Part shown: piece after piece, positions 1 through 10,920 of the stretch
Numbering within the stretch: the first letter of the stretch is position 1
Layout of the letters: the number at the start of each line of letters is the position of its first letter
Assembly (NCBI GenBank): GCA_021464525.1
Contig: JADRCO010000563.1
Span: 1 to 30,836, forward strand
Source of the DNA: Rhizophagus sp. LPA8_4_AMF
Lineage: Eukaryota; Glomeromycota; Glomeromycetes; Glomerales; Glomeraceae
Direction of reading: 5' to 3'
Length of the DNA: 30,836 bases
Notes under the pieces: model-generated
The model's input: the letters and a program-made list of their open reading frames with translations, nothing else
Database searches by the model: none
Told to the model about the DNA's origin: nothing
Translations under genes and position numbers: made by a program

Positions 1-453
1 AGTTTACATGAAGTTTATTCTATTAAAATTTGGTGGAAACCCATCCAATTTCCATCAGATTTCAATATAGTTTCTAGTAATAATATAATAAAATGCCTGT
101 GTAACCGTTATTAGATATTTATACAGGTTAATCTAAATTTCTGAATTGTGCAACGCGTGATTTGGCAGTGCCTGATGATCGGAGTCTGCGCCTAATCTAT
201 TCCATGTTTTTTTTAGTTATATGGATTTTGATCGACAAATTCCGTGTTGATTACTAATGTATAATAAGTAACTTTTTTCAGTAATAGTTATAGCCCATTA
301 AAATTTTTTTTTTTGCTTTGTAACAATGTATCGCTACAATGTGATGATAAAATTTTTGTAACATTAGATCACTGCAATGTGATAGTAAAAAAATTTTTAA
401 TGATAAAAGATATGTAAATTTCATTTTTGTAATGAATTTATAAATGTATATAA
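1..453. other. A+T-rich stretch, no gene seen
   Basis: I see no convincing gene here. Reading the helicase frame backwards from 454 meets stop codons at once, so the helicase relic begins about there. If the Helitron reaches further left, this stretch may be its degraded interior; nothing in it proves that. Confidence 0.5.
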
Positions 454-1053
454 ATAAATCAAATTTCACAGTACTGTAACCATCCCAGCGCAGACACAAT
501 AAATTTACCAGAAGATAGCACAGTAGAGCAACCCCAACTTTATTCACCTGAATTTTTAAGATCTTTGAGGATTCCTGAACTATCTCTTGGTGAACTGAAG
601 TTGAAGTTAGGAGCGCCAATTATACTCCTGCGAAATTTAAACCCATCTGAGGGCCCCTGCAATGGGACTAGGCTGATCTACCATGGATTTCAAAGTAAAG
701 TCATTGATGCTGAGATTATAACAGGATCACATATTGGTAAACGTGTATTCTTTCCATGCATTACATTGACAGCATCAGAAAGTAAGCTACCCTTTACTTT
801 AAACCAGCATCAATTTCCTGTTCGTGTTGTCTCAATGACAATTAATAAATCACAAGGGCAATCCTTAAATCCTTAAGCAGGGTTGGTGTTTACCTACCTG
901 AGCCTGTTACCTGTTTTCGCACATGGGCAATTATATGTTGCTTTCTCAAGAGTGACTTCATATCAATATATTAAAGTCCTCATAGATGGTAGTGAGAATT
1001 GCAATACAAAAAACATTGTATACCATAAAATATTTTGTAGAATCTGCATTTGA
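454..1053 (+). pseudogene. Broken PIF1-like (Helitron-type) helicase C-terminus
   Basis: The remnant encodes the C-terminal part of a PIF1-family DNA helicase as found in Helitron transposons, where it unwinds DNA during rolling-circle transposition. In the first frame it shows 'LGAPIILLRNLNPSEGPCNG', 'GTRLIYHGF' and 'MTINKSQGQSLN', the conserved end of the family. The frame stops at 874-876. It resumes one frame over as 'RVGVYLPEPV' (from 879) and returns to the first frame near 913 as 'VFAHGQLYVAFSRVTS', ending at 1051-1053. That makes two compensating frameshifts inside the most conserved motif. No start codon, Walker motifs or Rep domain are present, so it is a dead 3' fragment. The downstream Helitron-like terminus is on the same strand at the expected side. 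Confidence 0.85.
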
Positions 1054-1246
1054 TGAAAATGTAATAATACTGCTGTAATAATATTTTATACTGTATACTT
1101 ACAATTCACTATTATTGGCATATTGTAAATACATAAATTATGTATATTTATTGCATTTATTTGCTTTTAATCTCATAATAATAATAGTAAAATCTATATA
1201 GCAAATAAAATATAACCATATTATTATTACCTTCTTAGCAAGACCC

Positions 1247-1278
1247 AATCCCGGCGCAGCGCGACGGATTACTGCTAG
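1247..1278 (+). mobile_element. Helitron 3' terminus: hairpin plus CTAG
   Basis: AATCC (1247-1251) pairs with GGATT (1266-1270), and CGC (1255-1257) pairs with GCG (1261-1263) around an AGC loop. Four bases later comes CTAG (1275-1278) followed by T. Helitrons end in a short GC-rich hairpin, then CTRR, and insert before a T. The order and strand fit the helicase relic that stops about 220 bp upstream. The left end was not found in the window. Confidence 0.7.
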
Positions 1279-1387
1279 TTTACTATAAAAAAATTATATG
1301 ACAAAGCAAAATAAAAATTTTTATGAACACCCACAAATAGTAAATTTGCTGAACTGATATAAAGGTATCATAAACAAATAATTGGAT

Positions 1388-1582
1388 TTAACCTACATGG
1401 ATAACTTTTATCTGTAACAAATTTTCTACTGCGGAACAAGTATTAGATTCATTTTCAGTAGATTTTGGAATTTTACTTTTTAAGTTATCTTTAATTTTAG
1501 AATTTGCTGCACTAACAGAAGTTTCGGAAGTTTTATTTACTTTTTTTTTAGATATGTCTTGTAATTTAAACATTAAACTCAA
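1388..1582 (-). CDS. Small Lys/Ser-rich ORF, doubtful
   Basis: A 64-residue open frame begins with ATG ('MSLMFKLQDISKKKVNK') and is rich in Lys, Ser and Asn. I recognise no domain, signal peptide or membrane segment. Composition alone could produce it in A+T-rich DNA. It could also be a short exon, but I found no partner exon. Confidence 0.15.
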   Translation of the reverse strand: MSLMFKLQDISKKKVNKTSETSVSAANSKIKDNLKSKIPKSTENESNTCSAVENLLQIKVIHVG

Positions 1583-1620
1583 AATTTTATCACGTTTTAA
1601 TTAGCGTTTGCAAATTTAAT

Positions 1621-1658
1621 TTAATTCGGGCCAAATTTATAATCCCGGCCAGAATTAA
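1621..1658. repeat. Imperfect hairpin repeat, copy 1
   Basis: TTAATTCGGGCC (1621-1632) pairs with GGCCAGAATTAA (1647-1658) at 11 of 12 positions across a 14-base loop. A diverged direct copy lies at 10161-10200, so this is a dispersed element or element end, not a chance palindrome. Its family is not recognised. Confidence 0.55.
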
Positions 1659-2318
1659 TGAAGTCACGTACACAGCCGGTTGATACATAAACTGATTATT
1701 TCTTTGTATCGTGCTTTGTGTACAGACGAATTAATTACATCCGATTTACCATTTACCGCATATTTTGTCTTCAGCTGAAGATATTTGAATAAATTAAAAG
1801 TCAATTCAAAAATAGACGTTAGTCCCCGTAATATAAACCAGCAGCAGCAAATACATATATTTCATTTATGCAAAAAATTTATTTAGTCTCTCATGTTGAA
1901 AATAAATAAAAAATATTTTAATCAACTAAATATTCATTCTGTAAAAGAAATGTGTGAGTATTATTTACCCCATGTATGGATGGGAAGAATGGCATATATG
2001 GATAAATTATCTTTTACAGTATGGGCGAGATCTTTTTACAGATAAAAATAATTATTACATATGATTATTTACACCATTTTTAATATTTTAATTGCCAATT
2101 CTGCAAAAAATTATGTAACTATTTAGGAAAAGTCGATGAATTTACACAGATAGGTCACGAATTTTACCTGAAGAAGGGGCCAAAGAATTAATACGGAAAA
2201 AAAATCAATATTCTATAAAAAGTTTTGGTAACTAATAAATGATTAACTGACAAATACTTTAATTCGTGTTCTAAATCAAAGTTTCTATTATTTTTATTTT
2301 TTAAAAAAAAATGATGTT

Positions 2319-2537
2319 TTGGAAATCTACGTTTTCAAAATGGTTGAAATTGATGTCGATCACGTAAGTGGTGACAAAAAGACAAAAAAAAAAAGGTTTC
2401 AAAAACACACAAGGAAAAGTATGTGTAATGTATGTGATATATGCAAAATCATAGAATGCTTTAAATCTTATTACGTTCTCAAAAAATTTGGTAAATATCA
2501 CGTAATTTCCAATCATTTATTGCTGAATTGGCGATAA
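2319..2537 (+). CDS. Small basic ORF with CNVCDIC, doubtful
   Basis: A 72-residue frame from ATG has a Lys-rich centre followed by 'CNVCDICK'. A second in-frame ATG lies at 2340. Three clustered cysteines suggest a metal site but no known finger is completed. The opposite strand is open over the same interval, which argues for chance. No promoter or intron signal was seen. Confidence 0.15.
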   Translation: MEIYVFKMVEIDVDHVSGDKKTKKKRFQKHTRKSMCNVCDICKIIECFKSYYVLKKFGKYHVISNHLLLNWR

Positions 2538-2955
2538 AGAATGACTTATAATTTTTTTTTGTACGTATTTTACGATTCCTTATCCTCTCACGTGACAGTA
2601 GAGCTCTAGTTAGCATCAACTCATTTCCTTTCTGGTCCTTTATTTTAAAAGTTGGTCTTTTTTTTCTTGAAATAACTTCAAAATACTCTTCTCTTTTAAG
2701 AATACTTATACGTTTAAGAACGCGGTAAGTTTTCGATATGCTTCGCTCTCACTTCTTTTTTTTCTCGTTTCATTTTTTCTAATATAATTTTAAAAATACT
2801 TCATCTTTTTTCTTTAAAATACATTAAAATACCTTTCTCTCTTTTTTTTTGAGAGCATTATTTGGGGTACTCTTTTTAAGAACATTGAATTTCCTTGGTG
2901 TTAGATCTTTTTTGGTTAGCAACTGTATTAATTTTTGAATTTTCTCTTTAAATTA

Positions 2956-3190
2956 GATAAGATCGGCACTATCACTATATATAAACGTATTGATTTATTT
3001 TACTATATATATGTGCATATATACCAATTATGTATTTTTTCAAATATTTTCTTATAATATAAAAGCTACTTTACTATAAGCTCAAAAAAATCAATTCTTC
3101 GAATTTATAATTATTTTTTGCACAGTAGATTCGAACCATTAGTAATTTTATTAAGTGCCTTGCCAATTATAAAATAGCGCCGATCTTATC
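2956..3190. repeat. Short-TIR element or inverted-repeat pair
   Basis: GATAAGATCGGCACTAT (2956-2972) and ATAGCGCCGATCTTATC (3174-3190) are inverted copies differing at one of 17 positions, and enclose 201 bp. Spacing and arm length fit a small non-autonomous DNA transposon. The word TGCCAATTA flanks the right arm on both sides (3161 and 3197). No clear target-site duplication is visible. Confidence 0.45.
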
Positions 3191-6100
3191 CGGATTGCCA
3201 ATTAATTTTCTTTAGGAGCATTTCGTTTTTTTTGTTTTGAAACACTTCAGAAAGATATAAATTTTGTGTGGAGTTAGTTGTTTGTTTTATTATCAAATAT
3301 TAATCTTTTTCAACATTTCTTTTTATTCTTTTTTGTTTTTATGGTAGGATTTTAGTTTTTTTTTTGTTTTAATTAGTTTATATTGAAATATTTAATAAAC
3401 CGTAAAAGGAGATAAAAAAATTCATTTTAATAAGTCCTTTTTTAAAGTCCTTTTTTATCTGCAAATTTTAAATTTATAAAACGCGAATTAAGATAAATGT
3501 TGCATAAAATCTGTGGGCAACCGGGTCACATTTTGAACCAATCATTTTAAGAAATGGATACAGCTATACCGGTTAAGGATCTGCGGAAAAACTATAAATC
3601 ACATGATTTGCTTTGCATGATGCTTGCATCATTTCATGTGCGATAGAAATTGGTGCGTAGGAGCGTAAAGTAATGATGTACAGCAATGACATCAAAATTT
3701 TTTTTTAAAAAAATTGTAAAATATGACATACATGCTTTATGTTATCCTTATAAAAATTTTCTAGGAAAAACTCCCGATAAATGATCATTTTTCTAGTTTT
3801 TATTCCCCCCCAAAAAAACTCAGAAATGTAATTAATTTTCTAAATAATTTTTTATAGTTAATTTTTAGTTAATTAACTTCGTTTGAACACAATTCTACAT
3901 TTGTATTACTAAATATATGTTCAATTTTTGTAATCGGCTTAATTTATTATATTTTATGTTTCATAAAATTCAAATATATACGTACATAACTAAAATCATA
4001 TGAAAAAATAAGAACAAAGAAAACTATGATTTAAGGCGAATTAAAATAGTATCATTCTATACCTCTGCCGCATTTTCCTAAATAGTAAATGAATGTCGAC
4101 CGAAAATCCATGGATTCGCCCGACAAATTACATATAATCAGCATATAATCGGAAGTAATCGTAAATTACTAAAATCAAAACTTGATCAGTAAATGATCGA
4201 CAGTCTATCATGCCTAAACTAATCTTATTTTATTATTAATATAGTATTTAAACGGAATAAATTCTTTTGACGCGGTTTAATTTTAATTTTGTCTGTCGAA
4301 CTAATTTTTCAACAAACAAAAATAATCAAAGAACTTTAGCACGCGAGCAAATTCTTGAGTATTATACAATTTTTTTTTTTGTAAAACAAAAATAAATTCA
4401 TGTTTTTTATGCTAGCATAATAATGAAAGTACCGTTATGGAGATCATTAAAAAATTTTATTAACTTGTTTATCGCCATTTTCAGGTTACTGGACAATTAC
4501 TGGTAATAACCGTGAATCAAAATTTTTACGGCTTTTTCGATTACATAAGTTATATCATTCATGACAATCATGAAATTACACATATTTTTATTACTTAATG
4601 GGTGAAGGTAATATCGTAGAATCTTTGATAATTTACATAATTAGCTGAACTTAATTAAATTGAAAAATTTTTGAGTTTTCCAAAATTTTACTTCCCATAC
4701 ATATCATAAAAAAAGGAAAAAGAAATTGCATAAAAAAAAAAATTAATAACAAGGGAGGAGTGGAGGAAGGAATAATTTACATTGTTTCTTTCGTGTCTTT
4801 TCAATTCTAGCGAGGAAATGAAAAAAGGGAGATCGATTTTCAAGGTCTCTCAATCATTAATTATATTTCAGTTAATATTGTTAGAGATAAAATATACATA
4901 AGATATTTTTTTTTTACTTATCATAAATACCCAATCTTTATGTTACTTTTCATAAATACCCTATTAAACTTAAAAATTTGTGTGAGGAAAGGTTCAAGAA
5001 TTAATGTTCACATGGCCTCTGATAGAGATTATCAAATCCGATTAAGTCGATGCATGTTAATATGCCGAGAGAAAAAACGATAGAATGTTACGAAAAATTT
5101 ATCGAATTTCATTACGAGATTTTTTAAACATCAACTATGTTTGTTGAATGTTTTATGATTATCATCAACCGGTTCGTTGATTTTTTTACGAGGTGATGGA
5201 ATTGTCCACACAGCTTCCTTTCTAATGGAACTTAACGTGTATTTATAATTTACTTTTTCCGCGAAAATGTACGCTTATGATATTGATAAAATTCAATTGT
5301 AATTTGTTCATGCAATCTTATTTAGAACTATGCTTAATTTTATGCAAAAGTCGGAGTTTATTGATTTGTAATACGGCATTGTCCGGTCTAATGCATAAAA
5401 GTTTATAATTATTTTTTTTAAAAAAAAGACGCTTGTCCGCCTAAATAACAAGTTTTTGCAGGCAAAGCAGCGGAGCTTCTACGAGATTTCAGAAAATTCC
5501 GCGGAATTTATAAACAATAGTTAGAAAATCTTTTTTTTTTTTTCTTTTTTACCAAATGCGCATTTTTTATCACCCATATCGGGGATTTCATATGTGGAAT
5601 ATAATCATACGAAGCGTTTAATTAAAAAAAGTTTAAACATGCACGAATTATAATTTTAGTTTGGAAAAATAAAAAATTTCTGCAATTCGTCCACCCCCTT
5701 TTTTGTGTGATTTTTTCGGAAATAAAACTTTAAATAACTTTAATTATATCGGGTGATTGCGAAGTGCAGTCTTCGTGTATCTAAGTGTTCATCAGGATCT
5801 ATTGTTTGATTATTTTTGGTAAATAACCCCCCCCCCCTTTATATTAATCCTATTGTTATAAAGCGTCCAATTAAATATTATATTAAATTCGCGTTTAGAT
5901 TTTTTTATTAAGTTCCTTTTTTTTTGCTTATTAATGACGCCAATTTTACTTTAATGAAATTATAGTGGCGCAAAATATTTTATTTCCCAGTATCAAATGA
6001 CTATCACTATAGATCTGATCTATTCCCAATGCAGAGAGCAACGTTACTAATGGTACTTTAATTAATTAACATATATTTAAAAATCACGTAAAATATTAAA

Positions 6101-6222
6101 TCGTGTTTGTTGTTGATTCGATCTTAAAGAATTTGTATTAAAAATTACACTTTTATTAGAGATAATATTGTTTATACATTTATTTAGCAGTTTATGGCAA
6201 GATACATCCAAACTTCTTTTTT

Positions 6223-6241
6223 GATCGACCCGGTCGATCCG

Positions 6242-6273
<32 letters not shown>
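6223..6273. repeat. 17-bp palindrome beside a T30 run
   Basis: GATCGACC and GGTCGATC (6223-6239) form a perfect inverted repeat around one C. After CGAA a run of 30 T follows (6244-6273). A similar GGTC..GACC hairpin sits beside the terminal T run at 30761-30836, so the association recurs. Function unknown. Confidence 0.5.
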
Positions 6274-6277
<4 letters not shown>

Positions 6278-6639
6278 GATAATGATAATTACATTAGATT
6301 ATGAATAATATTGATGTATTCTTTAAGTAAAATCGTTTAAATTGATATAATTATGCCGGAACAAATAATATTTAATATTTAATATTTTTAACAATGTAAT
6401 GCAATATTCGAAATACTTAGGTCACCTGATTAACGTGTCAAAGATGTGACATCAGGTCATTATATAAGTTTATACCGACTCGAATTATTCAAATTTATTT
6501 GGGACAACATAAAGGATTTTTTAACCCATAAATTTTTATGAACGCGACTATACCTCCCTTTATGTCTTTGTGTTCGAGTATGGATCACGTGATATGTGAT
6601 TTTGGCCCGATTTACAAAATGTTGGTGACTAATAATTTG

Positions 6640-8640
6640 ATATGTACGGCAAAACTATTGAGCAAGTTAACGACCATTTAGTAACAGTGTTACTTACAGA
6701 GAACATTTCATCAGTAATCCAGTAGTAATCCCTTTCCTTCGGAAACAACATTTTACACCACAAAACGTATACTAGTATTAACTCCGTGCAAAGGCTGTAA
6801 CTTACGTGTAGTACCTTACCATCGAGGCCTTCGACCGAATGCGTTTTGATGAATATCACTTCTTCGTTAATCAGATTCTCTATCCATTCAAAATTATAAA
6901 ACAATATACCAAGATCGCATCGCCAGGTCATATACCCCACTACTCCAATATTAACGTTAAAAACTTTAGCATTTAATGCATTCAAGTATTTAACCACATG
7001 TCCTAACACGGTTTCCACACTGATACACAACTCACCAATGACATTGCCGCACCATTCCAAATTGGAATCTTAATCCCAGTCACCCGCACACATCCCTAAA
7101 TGTCTCACGCACTTATCACTTGCCCGGACAGCGCGTCGACAACTCTGAAGGCTCTCAAGTTTGAAAAGGTGGGCAACTGCCATGTGAGGAACGCTAAGCG
7201 ACAAGAATAATATCAACCTTCTATCCAATAAATTTAGCTCAAACACTACAATATTCAACACATCTTACCTTTACACGGATGGATCTAATCTATAAATTAG
7301 GATTTAGATGGTACAGAACTTCACCAATTATTTATAGAAGTAGTATTACCTTTAACCTGTCGTCCACTAAAGCTGAGAGTTTGGCAATAGTTACAGCCTT
7401 ACTATGCTGTCCAGATAACAGTCACGTGACTATATTCAACGAATTGTATCTCAACTTATCATCAAATTAAAAATGAATTAACTTCTAAATGGAAACGAAT
7501 TAAGCTCAATTGTCATTTGACATGGGTTTATCGATTTTATTACTGCAAAAAAGCACATCACTCTTACTTTTAATAAAATCAAAGCACATTCTGGCGATAT
7601 CTTTAACGACCTCGCGGATGATTTAGCGTAACAAGGACGTGACACCGCACCTATAAACATTAACCCAAAATGCATCACAGACGCTCTAATGACACCCATT
7701 TGGGACAACATAGGTCCCATTTATCGTGATATTAGAAAATGGAGTTAAACAATTACTGAAGCGTGTACCTTCAGCGAATTTCTTAACAACAAACCAATCG
7801 AATTATAGGACATCAACTGGTCGGTGACTAAAGAATGGATCCATTACAACCCAACAAATGATGTGTGCAGTCAAAGACTGAACATAATTCTTTCAAATTA
7901 AAAAGTCTTAACCATATCTTACCATGTGGCGATATCTTGTAGAAACACTACCCGAAACTATAACCAAACGATAACATCAAATGTCCATATGCAATCACGA
8001 GGATGATACAAATTTGCATCTAGGTCTATGCACCTCCACAATAACCGAATCTAATGATATTATCATCGCACACAAAGAAATTCTTAGCGACCTCATCCTG
8101 GCAAATACGCCAGATGATACACTTAAATACTTTTTGCAAGAATTGTCTTCAGATACACTAAGCACCTTGGTGCACAAATACGTCCAAAATTACAGCAAAT
8201 TAAAAAATCGATTTTCTGACTTCCATTAACTCAAAATCACGAAAAAGAAAAAAAAAACATTATTATCGCAATCATCAGCTTTGTTGTAGACCAAACTTGA
8301 CTATATCCCAAATCGTCCCGTCGGCCTAAATTATTGGCCCATTCTAATAATGCCTTAAAACTGTACCAGCGATGATCTCCTAATTTGGGCCGATGGGACG
8401 ATTTGGGACTGGTTTGATTTGGTCTACAACAGCATCCACGAAGAAATGAAAAAAATCCGGTAACAAAAGGCAGCGTATTAGACGTTCTCCGTCTTCAACA
8501 GCGTTCACTCCATTAATATCGTCGACAGTTTCACGAATTCATCACAACATTCAACATTTCACGTTATGAGTCGTTTATATAACATCAAATTATTTACACT
8601 TGGGGGATGGTCTTCCCATGTATCTCGTTATCGGCACTCT
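6640..8640 (+). pseudogene. Degenerate LINE retrotransposon, 3' half
   Basis: This is the remains of a non-LTR retrotransposon ORF2 end. An RNase H core is visible in broken frames: 'YTDGS' near 7272-7283, 'SSTKAESLAIVTALL' (7363-7410, the catalytic Glu context) and 'KIKAHSGDIFNDLADDLA' (7575-7628, the late His/Asp motif). After further breaks comes a C-terminal zinc finger, C-x2-C-x8-H-x3-C ending 'EDDTNLHLGLC' (about 7978-8030). One base is missing between its first two cysteines. That frame continues to 8229. The part from 6640 to 7260 sits where the end of the reverse transcriptase would be, but I could not prove it. In-frame stops and several frameshifts show the element is dead. The limits are approximate and no poly(A) tail is clear. 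Confidence 0.7.
8282..8431. mobile_element. 150-bp MITE in the LINE tail
   Basis: Arms of about 51 bp (8282-8333 and 8381-8431) are inverted copies. Both begin TGTTGTAGACCAAA and share TCCCAAATCGTCCC and TCGGCC with few differences. The short unpaired centre holds no reading frame, so it is a non-autonomous DNA transposon. CAGC occurs just before the left arm (8276-8279) and at the right end (8429-8432), but a clean target-site duplication is not evident. Its position shows it entered after the LINE. Confidence 0.85.
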
Positions 8641-8880
8641 AATACTTTTTATCTTAATTTAAAATAAAAATAAATTAATAATTTTGATAAGTGCATTTAA
8701 TTTTAGAAAATTTATCTTTTCCGATAAAAACTGATCATTTGTTCTATTAAACTTTTAACCTTTTAGATCTTCAATATTTGTATAATAGATGCTTTTTGCT
8801 TTTATTAACTAAAATATGAGTTTTATAGCACACTGTTTAGTAATTAATAAGCTTGAAAATAAACAATAAAGTATCCCAAT

Positions 8881-9403
8881 TTGAGCTTGAAGTTCCGTAT
8901 AATAAATACAAGTGATATTATTATAAACTATGCTGTGAAATATCTACTTATTTTATTTATTATTTTTATTTTTACTTATTTTTATTTAAGACTAAGCGAA
9001 ACTCACATAAATTATACAAATTTACAAATTAACTGTCAGTACACTAATAAAAGTGTATATAAAACAGAATCTATTACTAATGTAAGGCCGAAAGAACAAA
9101 CGTTAACTTATGTTCGTCCCCACTTATATACTGCCACTATAAAGAACGTAACACAAATCAAAGTCACGTGTAATGAAACGATTAATGTACAAAATTAATG
9201 TGTACAATGATTGGGTGAAATCACATTTGTACAGTAAGGATAGTTCTTACCCTATTTACTTTTCTATAATAAACGAAACAAGATTATTCAAACTATGTGG
9301 TCAGAAGTGCGAAAAACATTCATTTTACAAAGTCACTTTGGAATTATCACGGCAAATATCATTCATATCGATTAAACAGAAAATCCATACTTCCCTTCTT
9401 TGA
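8881..9403 (+). pseudogene. Relic of a single-pass membrane protein, frameshifted
   Basis: The first open frame (8881-9198) has no ATG. It encodes a hydrophobic run 'YLLILFIIFIFTYFYL' followed by a segment with Asn-x-Thr/Ser sites, a type II membrane topology. The next frame (9173-9403) overlaps its end and continues with Cys-containing sequence ('RLFKLCGQKCEKH'). Together they look like one protein of about 170 residues broken by a single frameshift near 9180-9200 and lacking a start. The family is not recognised. The alternative is two exons of a live gene, but I see no convincing splice sites. Confidence 0.35.
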
Positions 9404-9930
9404 ATAGGAAATTGGTTTTGTGATTCGTACGGTAAAATATCGATTTTATAAACTTATAAAATTGTTGCATACAATATTCAAATAAATAAAGTTATCGAAT
9501 GATAACAAAAAGGACTAGATGAAAAACGGCTTTGTAAATATATTTATGCCATAAATGATTCGACACAATTTAAGATTAAAAATTAAATCACAAGATCAAA
9601 TGACATCTTTTATTTTTTGTGTATATGAATATAAATTATGAAAATATTGCTGTGAAGAAATCCATTACAATGGAGGATTTTTCGCCAAATCAAAAAGAAT
9701 TTATCCTGCACCTATCTAATGAAAGTGTATAAATAAAAATTTTTTAATAATCATTAAATAAATAAATAAAAAATTTCTTATATTCTCTAAAAAATTTAAA
9801 AAATTTTTTTTTTATCAGTTTAGTTTAACTATAATTGTGCTAAAATAAGACTCATCACGTACCGTGCTAATTTAATATTATATTGATAAAAATTATAAAA
9901 TGATAAACTTTAAGTTAATTTGTAACGCTA
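9404..9930. other. A+T-rich stretch, no gene seen
   Basis: Only very short frames occur, such as a 20-codon ATG frame at about 9673 ('MEDFSPNQKEF'). I see no domain, RNA gene or strong repeat. Confidence 0.5.
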
Positions 9931-9966
9931 CGTGTTAGATAAATTGAAAGGATACACCTACTATAT

Positions 9967-10105
9967 TCGGTCTGTAATAGGCATACTTGCCCGTCCAATC
10001 CCAAAAAAGGAAATTAGTACAATAATTAATAATCAAGTGCATTGTTACGATTTCCTTTCTTGGGTTTGGACGCCAAATTTGATCATAGGAATAAGCCGGA
10101 ATATT
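9967..10105. mobile_element. Fold-back (MITE-like) element
   Basis: The inner arms 9993-10020 and 10044-10071 are inverted copies matching at 22 of 28 positions without gaps; both contain GTCCAA, CCCAA and AAAGGAAAT. The loop is 23 bases. Weaker pairing continues outward (TTCGG near 9966 with CCGGAA near 10096), giving an element of about 140 bp. A 121-residue minus-strand frame across it (9935-10300) is best explained as chance over the palindrome. Confidence 0.6.
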
Positions 10106-10160
10106 TATAACGTAACGTGATAGATAAAAATAATCTTGTGACCTTAGAATTTGGCTAACC

Positions 10161-10200
10161 TTAACTCGGGCCAAACTCATAGTGCCGGCCAGAATTGATG
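10161..10200. repeat. Imperfect hairpin repeat, copy 2
   Basis: TTAACTCGGGCC begins a stretch that matches 1621-1663 in the same orientation through GCCGGCCAGAATTGATGAAG. The centre has diverged and the hairpin arms have lost some pairing (9 of 12). It is about 60 bases from the fold-back element and may belong to the same insertion. Confidence 0.55.
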
Positions 10201-10920
10201 AAGGGCTGATTATCATCCCTTGTTTGCCAGAATAGGCAACATATGAAAGAATTGGCGTTTTGTTATCATTAGTGACTGCTTTGTTTAGTAGTACCGTCAA
10301 ACTTAGCTATCCGAAGTAAGTAATTATATGAAAGAAATGATGATTTCTTTGTTAGCCATATTATAATACTAGTCATATTTATTTTTCTCCGAGAATTCTC
10401 TGAGTCAGAATTTGCCAGCGTCACAAATTGATTATCAACTGACCACAATTCTACAAATTTTTGTTTTTCATAACTTATAATAATATTCATAACAATGAAA
10501 TAATGTGATAATAATAAAATTAATGAAATTATAGAAACCTTATATTATTAAATGATAAAAAACATATCCATGAGGATACGAATTACAACAGATGATACAT
10601 GCAATTTTATTTTACATTTTCAATATTGAAGAATAATTGCAACTGCCCAAAATATATAAGAACAAAAAATATTTTTTTATTAATTCTTTGAGTGAATACA
10701 TACGTTTCTAGCGTTAAAGTAAAAATAATTTTCAAATAATCTCAAAATTTTCAATTTCTTTATCCTTCACATGCTCTGTTTTTTACATACATTCTAAAAG
10801 CCTAAAACATATAAAATATATTATTTAGTAATCCCATTAACTATCATAACTTGAGCTTAACTTTTTTAAATTATCTTGCTTACAAATAATTATATTAAAA
10901 TTCACAACTATTGTAATTTT
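10201..10920. other. A+T-rich stretch, 3' flank of the next locus
   Basis: No supported gene. A 73-residue minus-strand frame (10269-10490) has no recognisable feature. The part nearest 10920 would be the 3' untranslated and terminator region of the minus-strand gene that follows. Confidence 0.45.

Larger units (their letters stand above)
2540..6620. other. Long A/T- and pyrimidine-rich intergenic DNA
   Basis: No gene can be supported over about 4 kb. The stretch from 2630 to 2860 is strongly pyrimidine-rich. A TATATATAAAC box lies at 2976-2986 but no reading frame follows it. A 31-codon ATG frame begins near 3554 and has no recognisable features. Homopolymers include 11 C (5827-5837) and 30 T (6244-6273). 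Inverted repeats inside it are listed separately. Confidence 0.6.

Noticed and set aside
278-619. 113-codon minus-strand frame
   Set aside because: It overlaps the helicase relic on the other strand, starts in a homopolymer-rich area and is hydrophobic low-complexity sequence.
3129-3145. GGTTCGAATC on the minus strand, like a tRNA T-loop
   Set aside because: The bases on either side do not form a T-stem, and no acceptor, anticodon or D arm can be built around it.
6629-7060. 143-codon minus-strand frame
   Set aside because: It lies opposite the presumed reverse-transcriptase end of a plus-strand LINE whose RNase H and zinc finger are clear; it has no recognised domain and is most simply antisense chance.
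9935-10300. 121-codon minus-strand frame
   Set aside because: It runs across a fold-back element and a dispersed repeat, so it reflects the repeat rather than a gene.
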